Source of the DNA: Lingula anatina
Taxonomy: Eukaryota > Brachiopoda > Lingulata > Lingulida > Lingulidae
Length of the DNA stretch: 54,300 nt
NCBI RefSeq assembly: GCF_001039355.2
Contig: NW_019776047.1
Span: forward strand, 47,907-102,206
Direction of reading: 5' to 3'
Below are positions 10,511 through 25,112 of the stretch, one piece after another; the first letter of the stretch is position 1, and every line of letters starts with the position of its first letter. Both the position numbers and the translations under genes were made by a program. The notes under the pieces are model-generated. The model worked only from the letters and a program-made list of their open reading frames with translations. It was not told the origin of the DNA and did not search any database.

Positions 10511-11487
10511 ACAGTGTATGTCTGTGTTTTCACCCCATCACTGATCACTGTGTATGACTGTGCTATCACCTAATTAATTAGTGTTCATTCAGGTTACTGT
10601 GCATGGTTGCGTTGTCACTGTACATGTCAAAATTTATTCTGATCACTGTGTATGTCTGTAATGTGACTGTGTTTGTTTGTATTTATTTACATTACTGCTC
10701 ACGTTTGTTTTGTCACTGTTTGTGATTGTATTTATTGTGAGCAATGTGTTTTTCTGTTTTTTCAATGTATTTGTTTGTAATCATTACTATTACTCTGCAT
10801 GATAGTACTGTCACTGTATGTCTATGTGTCTGTTTATATTCTTGTGTTCATTTTCATTACTGTGCAAGTTACTTTTATCAGTTTTATTATCAATGTACAT
10901 GTTTATATTTATTTTGAGCACTGTATGTTCATGTCTATGTGTATGTTTGTGTTGTTACTGTTTGTGTCTGCGTATAATTCTGATCACTGTGTTCGTCTGT
11001 TTGTTTTTCTATTTGTTTGTAATCATTATCATTGCTGTGCATGTATGTGTTGTCATTGTTTGGGTTTGTTTTTATTGTGATCACTGTGTATGTTTGTGTT
11101 ATTATTGTTGGTGTTTGTATTTATTATTAGCAATGTGTATGTCAGTTTTGTCCCTCTATTTGTTTATCATTATAACTATAGCACTCAATGCTGAGTGTTT
11201 TCGATGTATGTCTATGTGTCTATTTATGTTCTTTTTTCTGTGTCTATTCTGTATTCTTACTAAATGTGTTTGTATATATTGTGATGACTGTGTACGGCTA
11301 TGTTTGCACTCTTTTCCATTGTGTTCATTGTCATAACAGTGCACATTACTGTTATCACTGTTCATGTTGATATTTATTTTGATCACTGTGTATGTTTGTG
11401 TTCTTACTGTTTATGTCTGCACATAATTATGATCACTATGAAAGTCTATTTGTCCTTCTGTTTGTTTGTAATATAAATATCATTACT
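10511..11487 (-). repeat. Inverted satellite block 1 (about 980 bp)
   Basis: Orientation flips at 10510/10511 and flips back at 11487/11488. The part at about 10880-11487 is a close reverse complement of roughly 4450-5060, sharing unusual variants such as AACACTCAGCATTGAG and CACTGTTATGACA. Confidence 0.9.
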
Positions 11488-14400
11488 GTGCATATACAGT
11501 ACTCAAAATAAGTACAATCACAAACAGTGACAACACAAACATGCACAGTAATCAAAACAAATACAAACAAACACAGTCACACTACAGACATACACAGTGA
11601 TCAGAATAAGTTGACATGTACAGTGACAACACTACCATATTAAGTAACAAAGTAACTGTTATAACAGTAACATGCATCGTAATGAAAATGAACACAAGGA
11701 AAAAGTGACCACAATATATATACAAACATGTACAATGACAGTACTGAATAGAAACAGTGTTCACAATAAATACAAACATAAACAGTAACTATGCAAACAC
11801 ATACAGTGATCACAATAAATACAAACACAAACAGTGATAACATTAACATGCACAGTAATGATAATTATTACAAACAAATAGAAGGACAAACAGACTTTCA
11901 CAATGATCAGAATTATATGCAGAAACAAACAGTAACAACACAAACATACACAGTGGTCAAAATTAATATAAACATGTACGTGTAATGTGCACTGTAATTA
12001 GAATAAACACAAGGAAAAAGGGTGGAAACATAGCCATACACAGTAACCACAAAATATACAAACACATTCAGTAGCAATAGTGAATAGACACAGCAAACAG
12101 AATATAAACAGAAACATAGTCATACATTGAAAACACCATCATTCAGCGCAGTAGTAATTTAAAGACAAAACTGACATACACATTACTAACAATAAATAAA
12201 AACACCAACAGTAATGACACAAACATGAACAGTAATGTTAATAAATACAAACAAACACAGTCACAATACAGACATACACAGTGATCAGAATAAATTTTGA
12301 CATGTACAGTGACAACGCAACCATGCACAGTAACCAGAATGAACACTAATTATATAATAAGGTGATAGCACAGTCATACACAGTGATCAGTGATGAGGCG
12401 TAAACACAGACATACACAGTGATCACAACATATATATACAAACACATACAATGCCAGTACAGCATGGAAACAGTGTTGACAATAAATACAAACATCAACA
12501 GTAATGACGCAAACATATACAGTGATCATGATGAATACAAACACAAACAGTGACAAGACAATCATGCGCAGTAATCAAAATAAATACAAACAAACAGTCA
12601 CAATACAGACATACACAGAGAACAGAATAAGTTGACATGTACAGTGACAACACAACCATATAAAGTAACAAAGTAACTGTTATAAGAGTATCATGCATCG
12701 TAATGAAAAAGAACACAAGGAAAAAGTGATCACAATATATATACAAACACGTACAATGACAGTACAGAATGGAAACAGTGTTCACAATAAATACAAACAT
12801 CAACAGTAACTATGCAAACACATACAGTGATCACAATAAATACAAACACAAACAGTGACATCATTAACATGCACAGTAATGAGAATTATTACAAACAAAC
12901 AGAAGGACAAATAGACTTTCACAGTGATCAGAATTATGTGCAGACACAAACAGTAACAACACAAACATACAAATTGATCAAAATAAATATTAGCAAGGAC
13001 AATGATAACAGTAATGTGCACTGTTATGACAATGAACACAAGGGAAAAGAGTGCAAACATAGCCGTACACAGTCATCACAATATACACAAACACATTTAG
13101 TATCAATACAGAATAGACACAGAAAAAAGAATATAAATAGACACATAGACATACATTGACAACACTCAGCATTCAGTGCTATAGTTATAATAATAAACAA
13201 ATAGAGGGACAAAACTGACATACACATTGCTAATAATAAATACAAACACCAACAATAATGACACAAACATACACAGTGATCCCAATAAAAACAAACCCAA
13301 ACAATGACAACACAAACATGAACAGCAATGATAATGATTACAAACAGGCAGAAAAACAAATAGACTTACACAGTGAACACAATTATATGCAGACACAAAC
13401 AGTAACAATACAAACATACACAGTGATCAAAATGAATATAAACATGTACATTGATAATAGTAATGTGCACTGTAATTAGAATAAACACAAGGAAAAAGAG
13501 TGGAAACATGGGCGTACACAGTCATCACAATATATACAAACACATTCACTAGCAATAGTGAATAGACATAGCAAACAGAATATAAACAGACACATAGTCA
13601 TACATTGACAACACCATCATTCAGAGCAATAGTAATGTTTACAAACAAAGAGAGTGACAAAACTGACATACACATTGCTCACAATAAATACAAACACCAA
13701 CAGTAATGACACAAACATGAACAGTAATGTAAATAAATACAAACAAACACAGTCACAATACAGACATACACACATGACAATAGAGAATGGAAACAGCAAT
13801 CGGAATATAAACAGTCACAAACTATGCTTGCAGCAACAACACAAACATGAACAGTTATAATAATGATTAAAAACATATATAGAGAAAAAACTGACAAACA
13901 TTGCTCACAATAAATACAAACACCAACAGTAATGACACAAACATGTACAGTAATAAAAAAAAAATCAACAAGTACAGTTAAAAGAGCAACATGTATCGTA
14001 TTGAAAATGAACACAAGGAAAAAGAGTGAAAACATAGCCGAACACAGTGATCACAATACATGGAAACCCATACAGTGATAATACAGAATAGATACAGAGA
14101 ACAGAATGTAAACAGACACATAGACATACAGTGACAGTACTATCATGCAGAGTAATACATTGACAAAACAGACATACATGTTGCTCACAATAAATACTAA
14201 CATGAACAGTGACAACACAAACATGAACATTAATGTAAATAAATACAAACAAACACAGTCACAATACAGACATACACAGTGATGAGAATAAATTTTGACA
14301 TGTACAGTGACAACACAACCATGTAGAGTAATCAGAATGAACACAAATTAATTGAATGATTACACAGTAATACACAGTGATCAGTGATGGAGTGAAAACA

Positions 14401-16300
14401 GAGACATACACAGTGGTCACAATATATATACAAACACATACAATGACAGTACAGAATGGAAACAGTGTTGACAATAAATACAAACATCAACAGTAACGAT
14501 GCAAACATATAAAGTGATCATGATAAATACAAATACAAACAGTGACAACACCATCATACACAGTAATGATAATTATTACAAACAAATAGAAGGACAATAC
14601 TTTCACAGTGATCAGAATTATGTGCAGACACAAACAGTAACAACACAAACATATACAGTGCTCAAAATAAATACATTCACAAACAGTGTCAACACAAACA
14701 TGCACAGTAATAAAAATAAATACAAACAAACACAGTCACAATACAGACAAATACAGTGATCAGAATAAGTTGACATGTACATACAACCATATAAAGTAAC
14801 CAAGTAACTGATATCACAATATATACAAACGCATTCAGTAACAAAGTTAATAGACACAGCAAACAGAATATAAACAGACACATAGTTATACATTGACAAC
14901 ACCATCATTCAGCGCAACAGTAATGTTTACAAACAAATAGAGTGACAAATCTGACATACACATTGATCACAATAAAGAAATGAAACAAACATGAACAGTG
15001 ATTTAAATAAATACAAACAAACACAGTCACAATACACAGAATACATTTTGACATGTACAGTGACATCACAACCATGCACAGTTACTAGAATGAACACTAT
15101 AATTAATTAGGTGATAGCACAGTCATATATAGTGATCAGTGATAGAGTGAAAACAGAGACATGCACTGTGATCACAATATATATACAAACAAATACAATG
15201 ACAGTACAGAATGGAAACAGTGTTCACAATAAATACAAACACAAACAGTGACAACATGCACAGTAATAATATATATTACAAAGAAATAGAAGGACAAATA
15301 GACTTTCATAGTGATCAGAATTATGTGCAGGCACAAACACTAACAACACAAACATACACAGTGATGAAAATGAATATTAACATGGACAGTGATAACAGTA
15401 ACGTGCACTGTTATGACAATGAACACAAGGGAAAAGAGTGCAAACATAGCCGTACACAGTATACAAACACATTCAGTAACAATATAGAATAGACACAGCA
15501 AAAACAATATAAACAGACACATAGACATACAGTGACAATACCATCATTTAACACAATAGTTATGATGATAAACAAGCAGAGTGAAAAAACTGACATACAC
15601 ATTGCTCAAAATCATATAAAGACCCAAACAGTAACAACAATAAAATATCCAGTGATCACATTAAATACAAATACCAACAGTAACCACACAAACAAATAAA
15701 AAAATACAATGATCAGAACAAATACAAACACGAACAGAGACAACACCAACATACACAGTAATGATAATGATTACAAACAAATAGAAGGACAAACAGACTT
15801 ACACAGTGATCAAAATTATGTGCAGACACAAACAGTAACAACACAAACATACACATTGATCAAAATAAATATTAGCATGGACAATGATAACAGTAATGTG
15901 CACTGTAATCAGAATGAACACAAAGAAAAAGTAAAACCATAGCCGTACACAGTCATCATGATATACTTAGAAACACATTCAGTAATAATATGTAATAGAC
16001 ACAGCAAACAGAATATAAACAGAAACATAGTCATACATCGAAAACACCATCATTCAGCGCAATAGTAATTTAAAGACAAAACTGACATACACATTACTAA
16101 CAATAAATACAAACACTAACAGTAATGACACAAACATGAACAGTAATGTTAATAAATACAAACAAACACAGTCACAATACAGATATATACAGTGATCAGA
16201 ATAAATTTTGACATGTACAGTGACAACGCAACCATGCACAGTAACCAGAATGAACACTAATTATATAATTAGGTGATAGCACAGTCATACACAGTGATCA
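11488..16300 (+). repeat. Satellite array, block 4
   Basis: Same monomer family in several longer-period arrangements. It continues to the edge of the assembly gap. Confidence 0.93.
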
Positions 16301-16693
16301 NNNNNNNNNNNNNNNNNNNNNNNNNNNNNNNNNNNNNNNNNNNNNNNNNNNNNNNNNNNNNNNNNNNNNNNNNNNNNNNNNNNNNNNNNNNNNNNNNNNN
16401 NNNNNNNNNNNNNNNNNNNNNNNNNNNNNNNNNNNNNNNNNNNNNNNNNNNNNNNNNNNNNNNNNNNNNNNNNNNNNNNNNNNNNNNNNNNNNNNNNNNN
16501 NNNNNNNNNNNNNNNNNNNNNNNNNNNNNNNNNNNNNNNNNNNNNNNNNNNNNNNNNNNNNNNNNNNNNNNNNNNNNNNNNNNNNNNNNNNNNNNNNNNN
16601 NNNNNNNNNNNNNNNNNNNNNNNNNNNNNNNNNNNNNNNNNNNNNNNNNNNNNNNNNNNNNNNNNNNNNNNNNNNNNNNNNNNNNNNNNNNNN
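16301..16693. other. Assembly gap (393 N)
   Basis: Both edges are satellite: ACACAGTGATCA on the left and ACAGTGATCAGAATAAAT on the right. The true missing length may differ greatly from 393. Confidence 1.
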
Positions 16694-19600
16694 ACAGTGA
16701 TCAGAATAAATTTTGACATGTACAGTGACAACACAACTATGCACAGTAACTAGAATGAACACTAATAAATTAGGTGATAGCAAAGTCATACACATGGTGA
16801 TTGTTGACAGAGTGAAAAAAGACACATGCACTGTGATCACAATATATATACAAACACATACAATGACAATAGAGAATGGAAACAGCAATTAGAATAAAAA
16901 AAGACACAAACTCTTCTTACAGCAACAACACAAACATGAACAGTTATAATAATGATAAAAAAACATATAGAGAGTAAAAACTAACATAAACATTGCTCAC
17001 AATAAATAGAAACACCAACAGTAATGACACAAAACATGAACAGTGATCAAAATGAATATTTACATGCACAGATATAACAGTAACATGCTTCGTAATGAAA
17101 ATGAGCACAAGGAAAAAGAGTGAAAACATAGCCGTACACAGTGATCACAATACATGGAAACACATACAGTGACAATACAGAATAGACACAGAGAACAGAA
17201 TATAAAGAGACACATACACATACAGTGAAAGTACCATCATGCAGAGTAATAGAAATGATTACAAACAAATACATTGACAAAACAGACATACACATTGCTC
17301 ACAATAAATGGAAACACAAACAGTGACAACACAAATGTGAACAGTAATGTAAATAAATACAAACAAACACAGTCACAATACAGACATACACAGTGATCAG
17401 AATAAATTTTGACATGTACAGTGACAACACAACCATGCACAGTAACCAGAATGAACACTAATTAATTAGGTGATAGCACAGTCATACACAATGATCAGTG
17501 ATGGGGTGAAAACAAAGACATACACAGCGATCACAATATATATACAAACACATACAATGACAGTACAGCATGGAAACAGTGTTGACAATAAATACAAACA
17601 TCAACAGTAACGACATCAACAAACACAGTAATCAAAATAAATGCAAACAAAAAGTCACAAAACAGACATACACAGCGATTAGAAAAAAAATTCACATGTA
17701 CAGTGACAAGAATGAACACAACGAAAAACAGTGAAAAGGAAGTTGTACACAGTCATCTCATAATGTGCAAACACATTCAGTAACAATACATAATAGACAC
17801 AGCAGACAGAATATAAAGAGACACATAGAGATACAGTGACAACACCATCATACAGAGTAATAGTAATGATTACATACAAACACAGTCACAATACAGACAT
17901 ACACAGTGATCAGAATAAATTTTAACATGTATAGTGACCACACAACCATGCATAGTAACAAGAATAAACACAAATTAATCGGGTGATTACACAGTCATAC
18001 ACAGTGATCACAATAAATAGAAACATCAACATAAAAAAACTGACATAAACAGTGGTCAAAATAAATATTAACAGGTACAGTGATAATAACATGCACAATA
18101 ATCAAAATGAATACAAACAAACACAGTCACAATACAGACATACACAGTGATCAGAATAAATTTTGATATGTCCAGTGACCACAGAACCATGCATAGTAAC
18201 AAGAATAAACAAAAATTAATCGGGTGATTACACAGTCATACACAGTGATCACAATATATATACAAACACATTCAATGACAATACAGAATGGAAACAGTGA
18301 TCAGAGTATAAACAGACACATAAACTATAATGACAGTGACATCACCAACATGCACAGTTAAAATAATGACTAAAAATAAATAAACAGACAAAACTGACAT
18401 CCACATTGCTGACAATAGATATAAACACAAACAGTGCCAACGCTAAAATGCACAATGATCAAAATGACTACAAATAGAGTGACAAAACTGACATACACAG
18501 TGCTCACAATAAATACAAACACGAACAGTGACAACACAAACATGCACAGTAATCAAAATAAATAAAAACAAGCACAGTCAAAACACAGACATACACAGTG
18601 ATTAGAAAAAATATCAAATGTACATTGACAACAGTAACGTGCACCATAATGAGAACGAACACAACGAAAAAAAGTAAAAAACATAGCCGCACACAGTCAT
18701 CACAGTATGTACAAACTCATTCAGTAACAATACAGAAAAGACACAGCAAACAGAATTTAAACAGACACATTGAGATACAGTGACAACACCATCATGCAGA
18801 GTAATAGTAATGATTGCAAACAAATAGAGTGACAAAACTGACATAGACAGTGCTCACAATAAATACAAATATTAACAGTAACAACACCAACAAACACAGT
18901 AATCAAAATAAATACAAACAACCACAGTCAAAAAACAGAAACACACTGATTAGAAAAAAATTTCACATGTACAGTGACAACAATGACATTCACCATAATG
19001 ACAATGAACACAAGGAAAAAGAGTGAAAAAAATTCAAATGTACAGGGACAACAGTAACATTCACCTTAATGACAATGAACACAAGGTAAAAGAGTGAAAA
19101 AAAGTCATAAACAGTCATCCCGATATGAACAAACACATTCAGTAACAAAACAGAATAGAAACAACAAACAGCATATAAACAGACACATAAACATATAGTG
19201 ACAACACCATCATGCAGAGTAATGGTAATGATTACAAACAAATAGACTAAAAAAAACTGGCATAAACAGTGCTCACAATAAATACAAACATCAACAGTAA
19301 CAACACCAACAAACACAGTAATCAAAATATATAAAAACAAACACAGTCAAAATACAGACAAACACGGTGATTAGAAAAAATTTGACGTGTACAGTGACAA
19401 CAGTAACGTTCACCAAAATGGGAATGAACACGAGGAAAAAGAGTGAAAACAAAGTCATACACAGTCATCTTGTTATGCACAAACACATTCAGTAACAATA
19501 CAGAATAGAAACAGCAAACAGCATATAAACAGACACATAAGCATATAGTGACAACACCATTATGCAGAGTAATGGTAATGATTACAAACAAATAGACTAA

Positions 19601-20511
19601 AAAAAACTAGCATACACAGTGCTCACAATAAATACAAACATCAACAGTAACAACACCAACAAACACAGTAATCAAAATATATAAAAACAAACACAGTCAA
19701 AATACAGACAAACACGGTGATTAGAAAAAATTTGACGTGTACAGTGACAACAGTAACGTTCATCATAATGGGAATGAACACAAGGAAAAAGAGTGAAAAC
19801 AAAGTCATACACCGTCATCACAATATATATAAACACATTCAGTAACAATACAGAATAGACACAGCAAAGAGCTAGAATATAAACAGACACATAGATATAC
19901 AGTGACAACACCATCATGCAGAGTAATGGTAAAGATTTCAAACAAATAGAGTAAAAAAAACTGACAAACACAGTGCTCACAATAAATACAAACACAAACA
20001 GTGACAACACAAACATGCACAGTAATCAAAATATATGAAAACAAACACAGTCAAAATACAGACATACACAGTGATTAGAAAAAATTTGACGTGTACAGTG
20101 ACAACAGTAACGTTCACCATAATGGGAATGAACACAAGGAAAAAGAGTGAAAACAAAGTCATACACAGTCATCACAATATATATAAACACATTCAGTAAC
20201 AATACAGAATAGACACAGCCAACAGCACATAAACAGACACATATACATAAAGTGACAACACCATCATGCAGATTAATGGTAAAGATTTCAAACAAATAGA
20301 GTAAAAAAAACTGACAAACACAGTGCTCACAATAAATACAAACACAAACAGTGACAACACAAACATGCACAGTAATCAAAATATATGAAAACAAACACAG
20401 TCAAAATACAGACATACACAGCGATTAGAAAAAATTTGACATGTACAGTGACAATACTAACATTCACCATAATAAGAATGAACACAACGAAAAGGAGTGG
20501 AAACGAAGTTG

Positions 20512-21082
20512 TACACAGTCATCTCATAATGTACAAACACATTCAGTAACAATACAGAATAGACACAGCAGACAGAATATAAAGAGACACATAGAGATAC
20601 AGTGACAACACCATCATGAAGAGCAATAGTAATGATTACAAACAAATAGAGTGACAAAACTGACATACACAATGCTCACAATAAATACAAACACGAACAG
20701 TGACAACACAAACATGCACAGTTACCAAAATAAATAAAAACAAATACAGTTAAAATACAGACAAACACAGTAATTAGAAACAAATTTCACATGTACAGTG
20801 AGAACAGTAACATTTACCATAATGTGAATGAACAAAATGCAAAAGAGTGAATACGAAGTTGTATACAGTCATCTCATAATGTACAAACACATTCAGTAAC
20901 AATACATAATAGACACAGGAAACAGAATATAAACAGACACATTGACCTACAGTGACAACACCATTAATTCAGAGTAATAGTAATGATTACAAACAAATAG
21001 AGTAGCAAAACTGACATACACAGTGCTCACAAAAAATACAAATATCAACAGTAATAAGACCAACAAACACAGTAATCAAAAT
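20512..21082 (+). repeat. Recent duplicate, copy 1 (571 bp)
   Basis: I see no differences from 21983-22553 over the whole stretch, against ordinary divergence between neighbouring units. The copies are offset by 1471 bp. Confidence 0.88.
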
Positions 21083-21982
21083 AAATACAAACAAACACAG
21101 TCAGAAAACAGACAAAGACGGTGATTAGAAAAAAAATTCACATGTACAGTGACAACAATGACATTCACCATAATGAGAATGAACACAAGGAAAAAGAGTG
21201 AAAAAATTTCAAATGTACAGGGACAACAGTAATATTCAGCTCTGACAATGAGCACAAGATAAAAGAGTGAAAACAAAGTCATACACAGTCATCTTGTTAT
21301 GAACAAACACATTCAGTAACAATACAGAATAGAAACCGCAAACAGCATATAAACAGACACATAAACATATAGTGACAACACCATCATGGAGAGTAACGGT
21401 AATGATTACAAACAAATAGACTAAAAAAAACTGGCATACACAGTGCTCACAATAAATACAAACATCAACAGTAACAACACCAACAAACACAGTAATCAAA
21501 ATATATAAAAACAAACACAGTCAAAATACAGACAAACACAGTGATTAGAACAAATTTGACGTGTACAGTGACAACAGTAACATTCACCATAATGAGAATG
21601 AACACAACGAAAAAGAGTGAAAACAATGCCATACACAGTCATCACAATATATATAAATACATTCAGTAACAATACAGAATAGAAACAGCAAACAGCATAT
21701 AAACAGACACATAGACATAAAGTGACAACACCATCATGCAGAGTAATGGTAAAGATTTCAAACAAATAGAGTAAAAAAAACTGACAAACACAGTGCTCAC
21801 AATAAATAGCAAACACAAACAGTGACAACACAAACATGCACAGTAATCAAAATATATAAAAACAAACACAGTCAAAATACAGACATACATAGTGATTAGA
21901 AAAACTTTGACGTGTACAGTGACAACAGTAACGTTCACCATAATGGGAATGAACACAAGGAAAAAGAGTGAAAACAAAGTCA

Positions 21983-22553
21983 TACACAGTCATCTCATAA
22001 TGTACAAACACATTCAGTAACAATACAGAATAGACACAGCAGACAGAATATAAAGAGACACATAGAGATACAGTGACAACACCATCATGAAGAGCAATAG
22101 TAATGATTACAAACAAATAGAGTGACAAAACTGACATACACAATGCTCACAATAAATACAAACACGAACAGTGACAACACAAACATGCACAGTTACCAAA
22201 ATAAATAAAAACAAATACAGTTAAAATACAGACAAACACAGTAATTAGAAACAAATTTCACATGTACAGTGAGAACAGTAACATTTACCATAATGTGAAT
22301 GAACAAAATGCAAAAGAGTGAATACGAAGTTGTATACAGTCATCTCATAATGTACAAACACATTCAGTAACAATACATAATAGACACAGGAAACAGAATA
22401 TAAACAGACACATTGACCTACAGTGACAACACCATTAATTCAGAGTAATAGTAATGATTACAAACAAATAGAGTAGCAAAACTGACATACACAGTGCTCA
22501 CAAAAAATACAAATATCAACAGTAATAAGACCAACAAACACAGTAATCAAAAT
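21983..22553 (+). repeat. Recent duplicate, copy 2 (571 bp)
   Basis: Partner of 20512-21082. The copies end where AAAATAAATAC becomes AAAATATATAA. Confidence 0.88.
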
Positions 22554-23793
22554 ATATAAAAACAAACACAGTCAAAATACAGACAAACACAGTGATTAGA
22601 ACAAATTTGACGTGTACAGTGACAACAGTAACGTTCACCATAATGAGAATGAACACAAGGAAAAAGAGTGAAAACAATGCCATACACAGTCATCACAATA
22701 TATATATACACATTCAGTAACAATACAGAATAGACACAGCAAACAGCATGTAAACAGACACATAGACATAAGGTGACAACACCATCATGCAGAGTAATGG
22801 TAAAGATTTCAAACAAATAGAGTAAAAAAAACTGACAAACACAGTGCTCACAATAAATACAAACACAAACAGTGACAACACAAACATGCACAGTAATCAA
22901 AATATATGAAAACAAACACAGTCAAAATACAGACATACACAGTGATTAGAAAAAATTTGACGTGTACAGTGACAACAGTAACGTTCACCATAATGGGAAT
23001 GAACACAACGAAAAAGAGTGAAAACAATGCCATACACAGTCATCACAATATATATATACACATTCAGTAACAATACAGAATAGACACAGCAAACAGCACG
23101 TAAACAGACACATAGACATAAAGTGACAACACCATCATGCAGATTAATGGTATTTATTACAAACAAATAGAGTAAAAAAAACTGATATACAAAGAGCTCA
23201 CAATAAATACAAACATCAACATAAACAAACTGACATAAAAAGTGATCAGAATAAATTTTAACATGTACAGTGACAACACAACCATGCATAGTAACAAGAA
23301 TAAACACAAATTAATCGGGTGATTACACAGTCATACACAGTGATCACAATATATATACAAACACATTCAATGACAATACAGAATGGAAACATTTATCAGA
23401 GTTTAAACAGACACATAAACTATAATGACAGTGACAACACCACCATGCACACTTAAAATAATGACTAATAATAAATATACTGACAAAACTGACTTTCACA
23501 TTGTTGACAATAAATATAAACACAAACATTGCCAACACTAAAATGCACAGTAATCAGAATGACTACAAAAAAATAGAGTGACAAAACTGACATACACAGT
23601 GCTCGCAATAAATACAAACACCAACAGTAACAACATGAACAAACACAGTAATCAAAATTAAAAAAAAACACAATCTCAAAACAGTCAAACACAGTGGTTA
23701 GAAAAAAAATTTCACATGTACAGTGACAACAGTAACGTTCATCATAATGGGAATGAACACAAGGAAAAAGAGTGAAAACAAAGTCATACACAG

Positions 23794-24680
23794 TGTAACA
23801 CCTGGCAAATTTTAGCTAGCTGAACATTTAACCTAACTATTAAGTTTTACCATGTATTGCCAATGACTAATAAGAGTACGCTGTAAGGTGCTGACCCCTA
23901 TTGCTGATAGAAAGTATTAACCAGCAAATAGTTTCTTTTGATTGTCTTTTAATGAGATTCCTTGAGGGGGTTTAAATTTCCTAGCACAGCACATTCCTTT
24001 GTTCTGTTCTTGAGAGGAAGAAAACGCATTTTTAATAATCCCAGAAGTTGTTTAAACCAAGTGTATACCTTTGAGAACCCTGTCCAACCAGGAATGTGAG
24101 TAAAATTATTTTTTAATGTCATTTTTTGTAACTGGAGAGAAATTAAGATGCGCTTAGTTAAGTGAATTGTTGTTTTTGGCTTGTTTTTGAGTTACTGAGA
24201 AGCAGAAGCAGTTTGACCCACATTGATTTTAATTGATTTATCTACACGTACTGTACTAGTTCTTTGCTGTGAAATTTAATGGTTTTTATGACACACCTTG
24301 TCTTATGTGGTAGAATTTTTATAAGTAAAACATGTTTAAGGTTCAATTAGATATTCTGAAGGAGTAATGCGCCTCATGCTTTCTCTGCTGTCTCATGTTA
24401 CACAAATTGTGCTAGTTGTCTCAAAGATGTTGGGTGCCTAAATTGTGCCATATTGTGCTATTGCAGATTTCTCAATTACAGCATTCTAGATTATTTCCAT
24501 TGTAATTATTGCATTAAAGTAGTTAAGTATTTCATTTATTTATTTATTCAATTTTTTGTTTCAGTTTAAACTTTCGTTGATTGACGAGTATTTTATAACT
24601 GGTACAGACAGAGAAGAGAATAAACAACTTATATCACCCCAACAAGACTCTATTCCTTTTCTAACACTACTTGTGTTACA
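23794..24680. mobile_element. Solo LTR, 887 bp
   Basis: It starts TGTAACACC and ends GTGTTACA, giving 8-bp inverted ends with the canonical TG…CA. It is flanked by the 5-bp target duplication CACAG (23789-23793 and 24681-24685). Removing the LTR and one copy restores the satellite consensus CATACACAGTCATCAC. GAATAAAC near 24618 could be its polyadenylation signal if it reads plus. No internal retroelement remains. Superfamily (Gypsy or BEL) cannot be told from the LTR alone. Confidence 0.9.
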
Positions 24681-24685
24681 CACAG

Positions 24686-25027
24686 TCATCACAATATATA
24701 CAAACCAGGGGCGGATTTAAGCCGTCTTCTGGGTCTTCCGGAAGACGGTCAGATTTTCAAGTTTACATTGACGGGTATCTAATTTTTTTCTGTCGGAAGA
24801 CGGTCAAAAATGAACAATGGATCAACAAAGATAATTTGGAAGACTGTCAGAAAATATCTCTGAATCCGCCCCTGCAAACTCATTCAGTAACAATACAGAA
24901 TAGACACAGCAAAGAGAATATAAATATTAAGAATATTAACAGGCACATAGAGATACAGTGACAATGCCATCATGCAGAGTAATGGTAATGATTACCAACA
25001 AATAGAGTGACAAAACTGACATACACA
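24686..25027 (+). repeat. Satellite array, block 6 (interrupted by a MITE)
   Basis: Satellite resumes after the solo LTR, is split at 24706-24874, and ends at the gag-only element. Confidence 0.9.
24706..24874. mobile_element. MITE, 169 bp, with CAGGGGCGGATT ends
   Basis: Left end CAGGGGCGGATTTAAG; right end CTGAATCCGCCCCTG, its inverted partner. The 5-bp CAAAC is repeated at 24701-24705 and 24875-24879, and the satellite consensus TACAAACTCATTCAG is the empty site. Inside, GGAAGACGGTCA occurs twice and GGAAGACTGTCA once at intervals. The CAGGGG terminus resembles hAT-type elements, but hAT duplications are usually 8 bp, so the superfamily is open. Confidence 0.88.
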
Positions 25028-25112
25028 CGGCGGGATTGGGTATCAGATCCACCGCGACATAGGTCCAAGAATAAATCAACACAACTTAGTATGTACTTCA
25101 GGTTTATGCAAC
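25028..25112 (-). repeat. Partial terminal repeat of the gag-only element
   Basis: Shares CGGCGGGATTGGGTATCAG through ACTTCAGGTTTAT with 26609-26695, then diverges, so one terminal repeat has been truncated or replaced. Confidence 0.7.

Larger units (their letters stand above)
19619..23190 (+). repeat. 350-bp higher-order repeat, seven ~49-bp monomers per unit
   Basis: The word (G/A)TGCTCACAA recurs at 19619, 19973, 20323, 20672, 21023, 21443, 21793, 22143, 22494 and 22844. The spacing is 349-354 bp except for one 420-bp step, so ten starts are in register. Within a unit the monomer lengths I counted are about 49, 49, 49, 48, 50, 53 and 52. Confidence 0.93.
16694..23793 (+). repeat. Satellite array, block 5
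   Basis: Continuous plus-orientation monomers up to the solo LTR. From about 19.2 kb the array becomes a regular higher-order repeat (separate entry). Confidence 0.95.

Noticed and set aside
16273-16888. Long frames spanning 16301-16693
   Set aside because: They consist mostly of undefined residues from the N gap.
2051-23788. CRISPR-like array
   Set aside because: Repeats are degenerate, adjacent and without unique spacers, and the DNA is plainly eukaryotic.
2154-23791. Dozens of 60-196-codon minus-strand frames rich in Val, Phe, Cys, Tyr and Leu (for example 5161-5682 and 22897-23307)
   Set aside because: They are translations of the complementary strand of the satellite, whose composition lacks stop codons. 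The same peptide phrases recur in all three frames because the monomer is ~49 bp, and inverted blocks give them on the other strand. They look like membrane proteins but are not genes.
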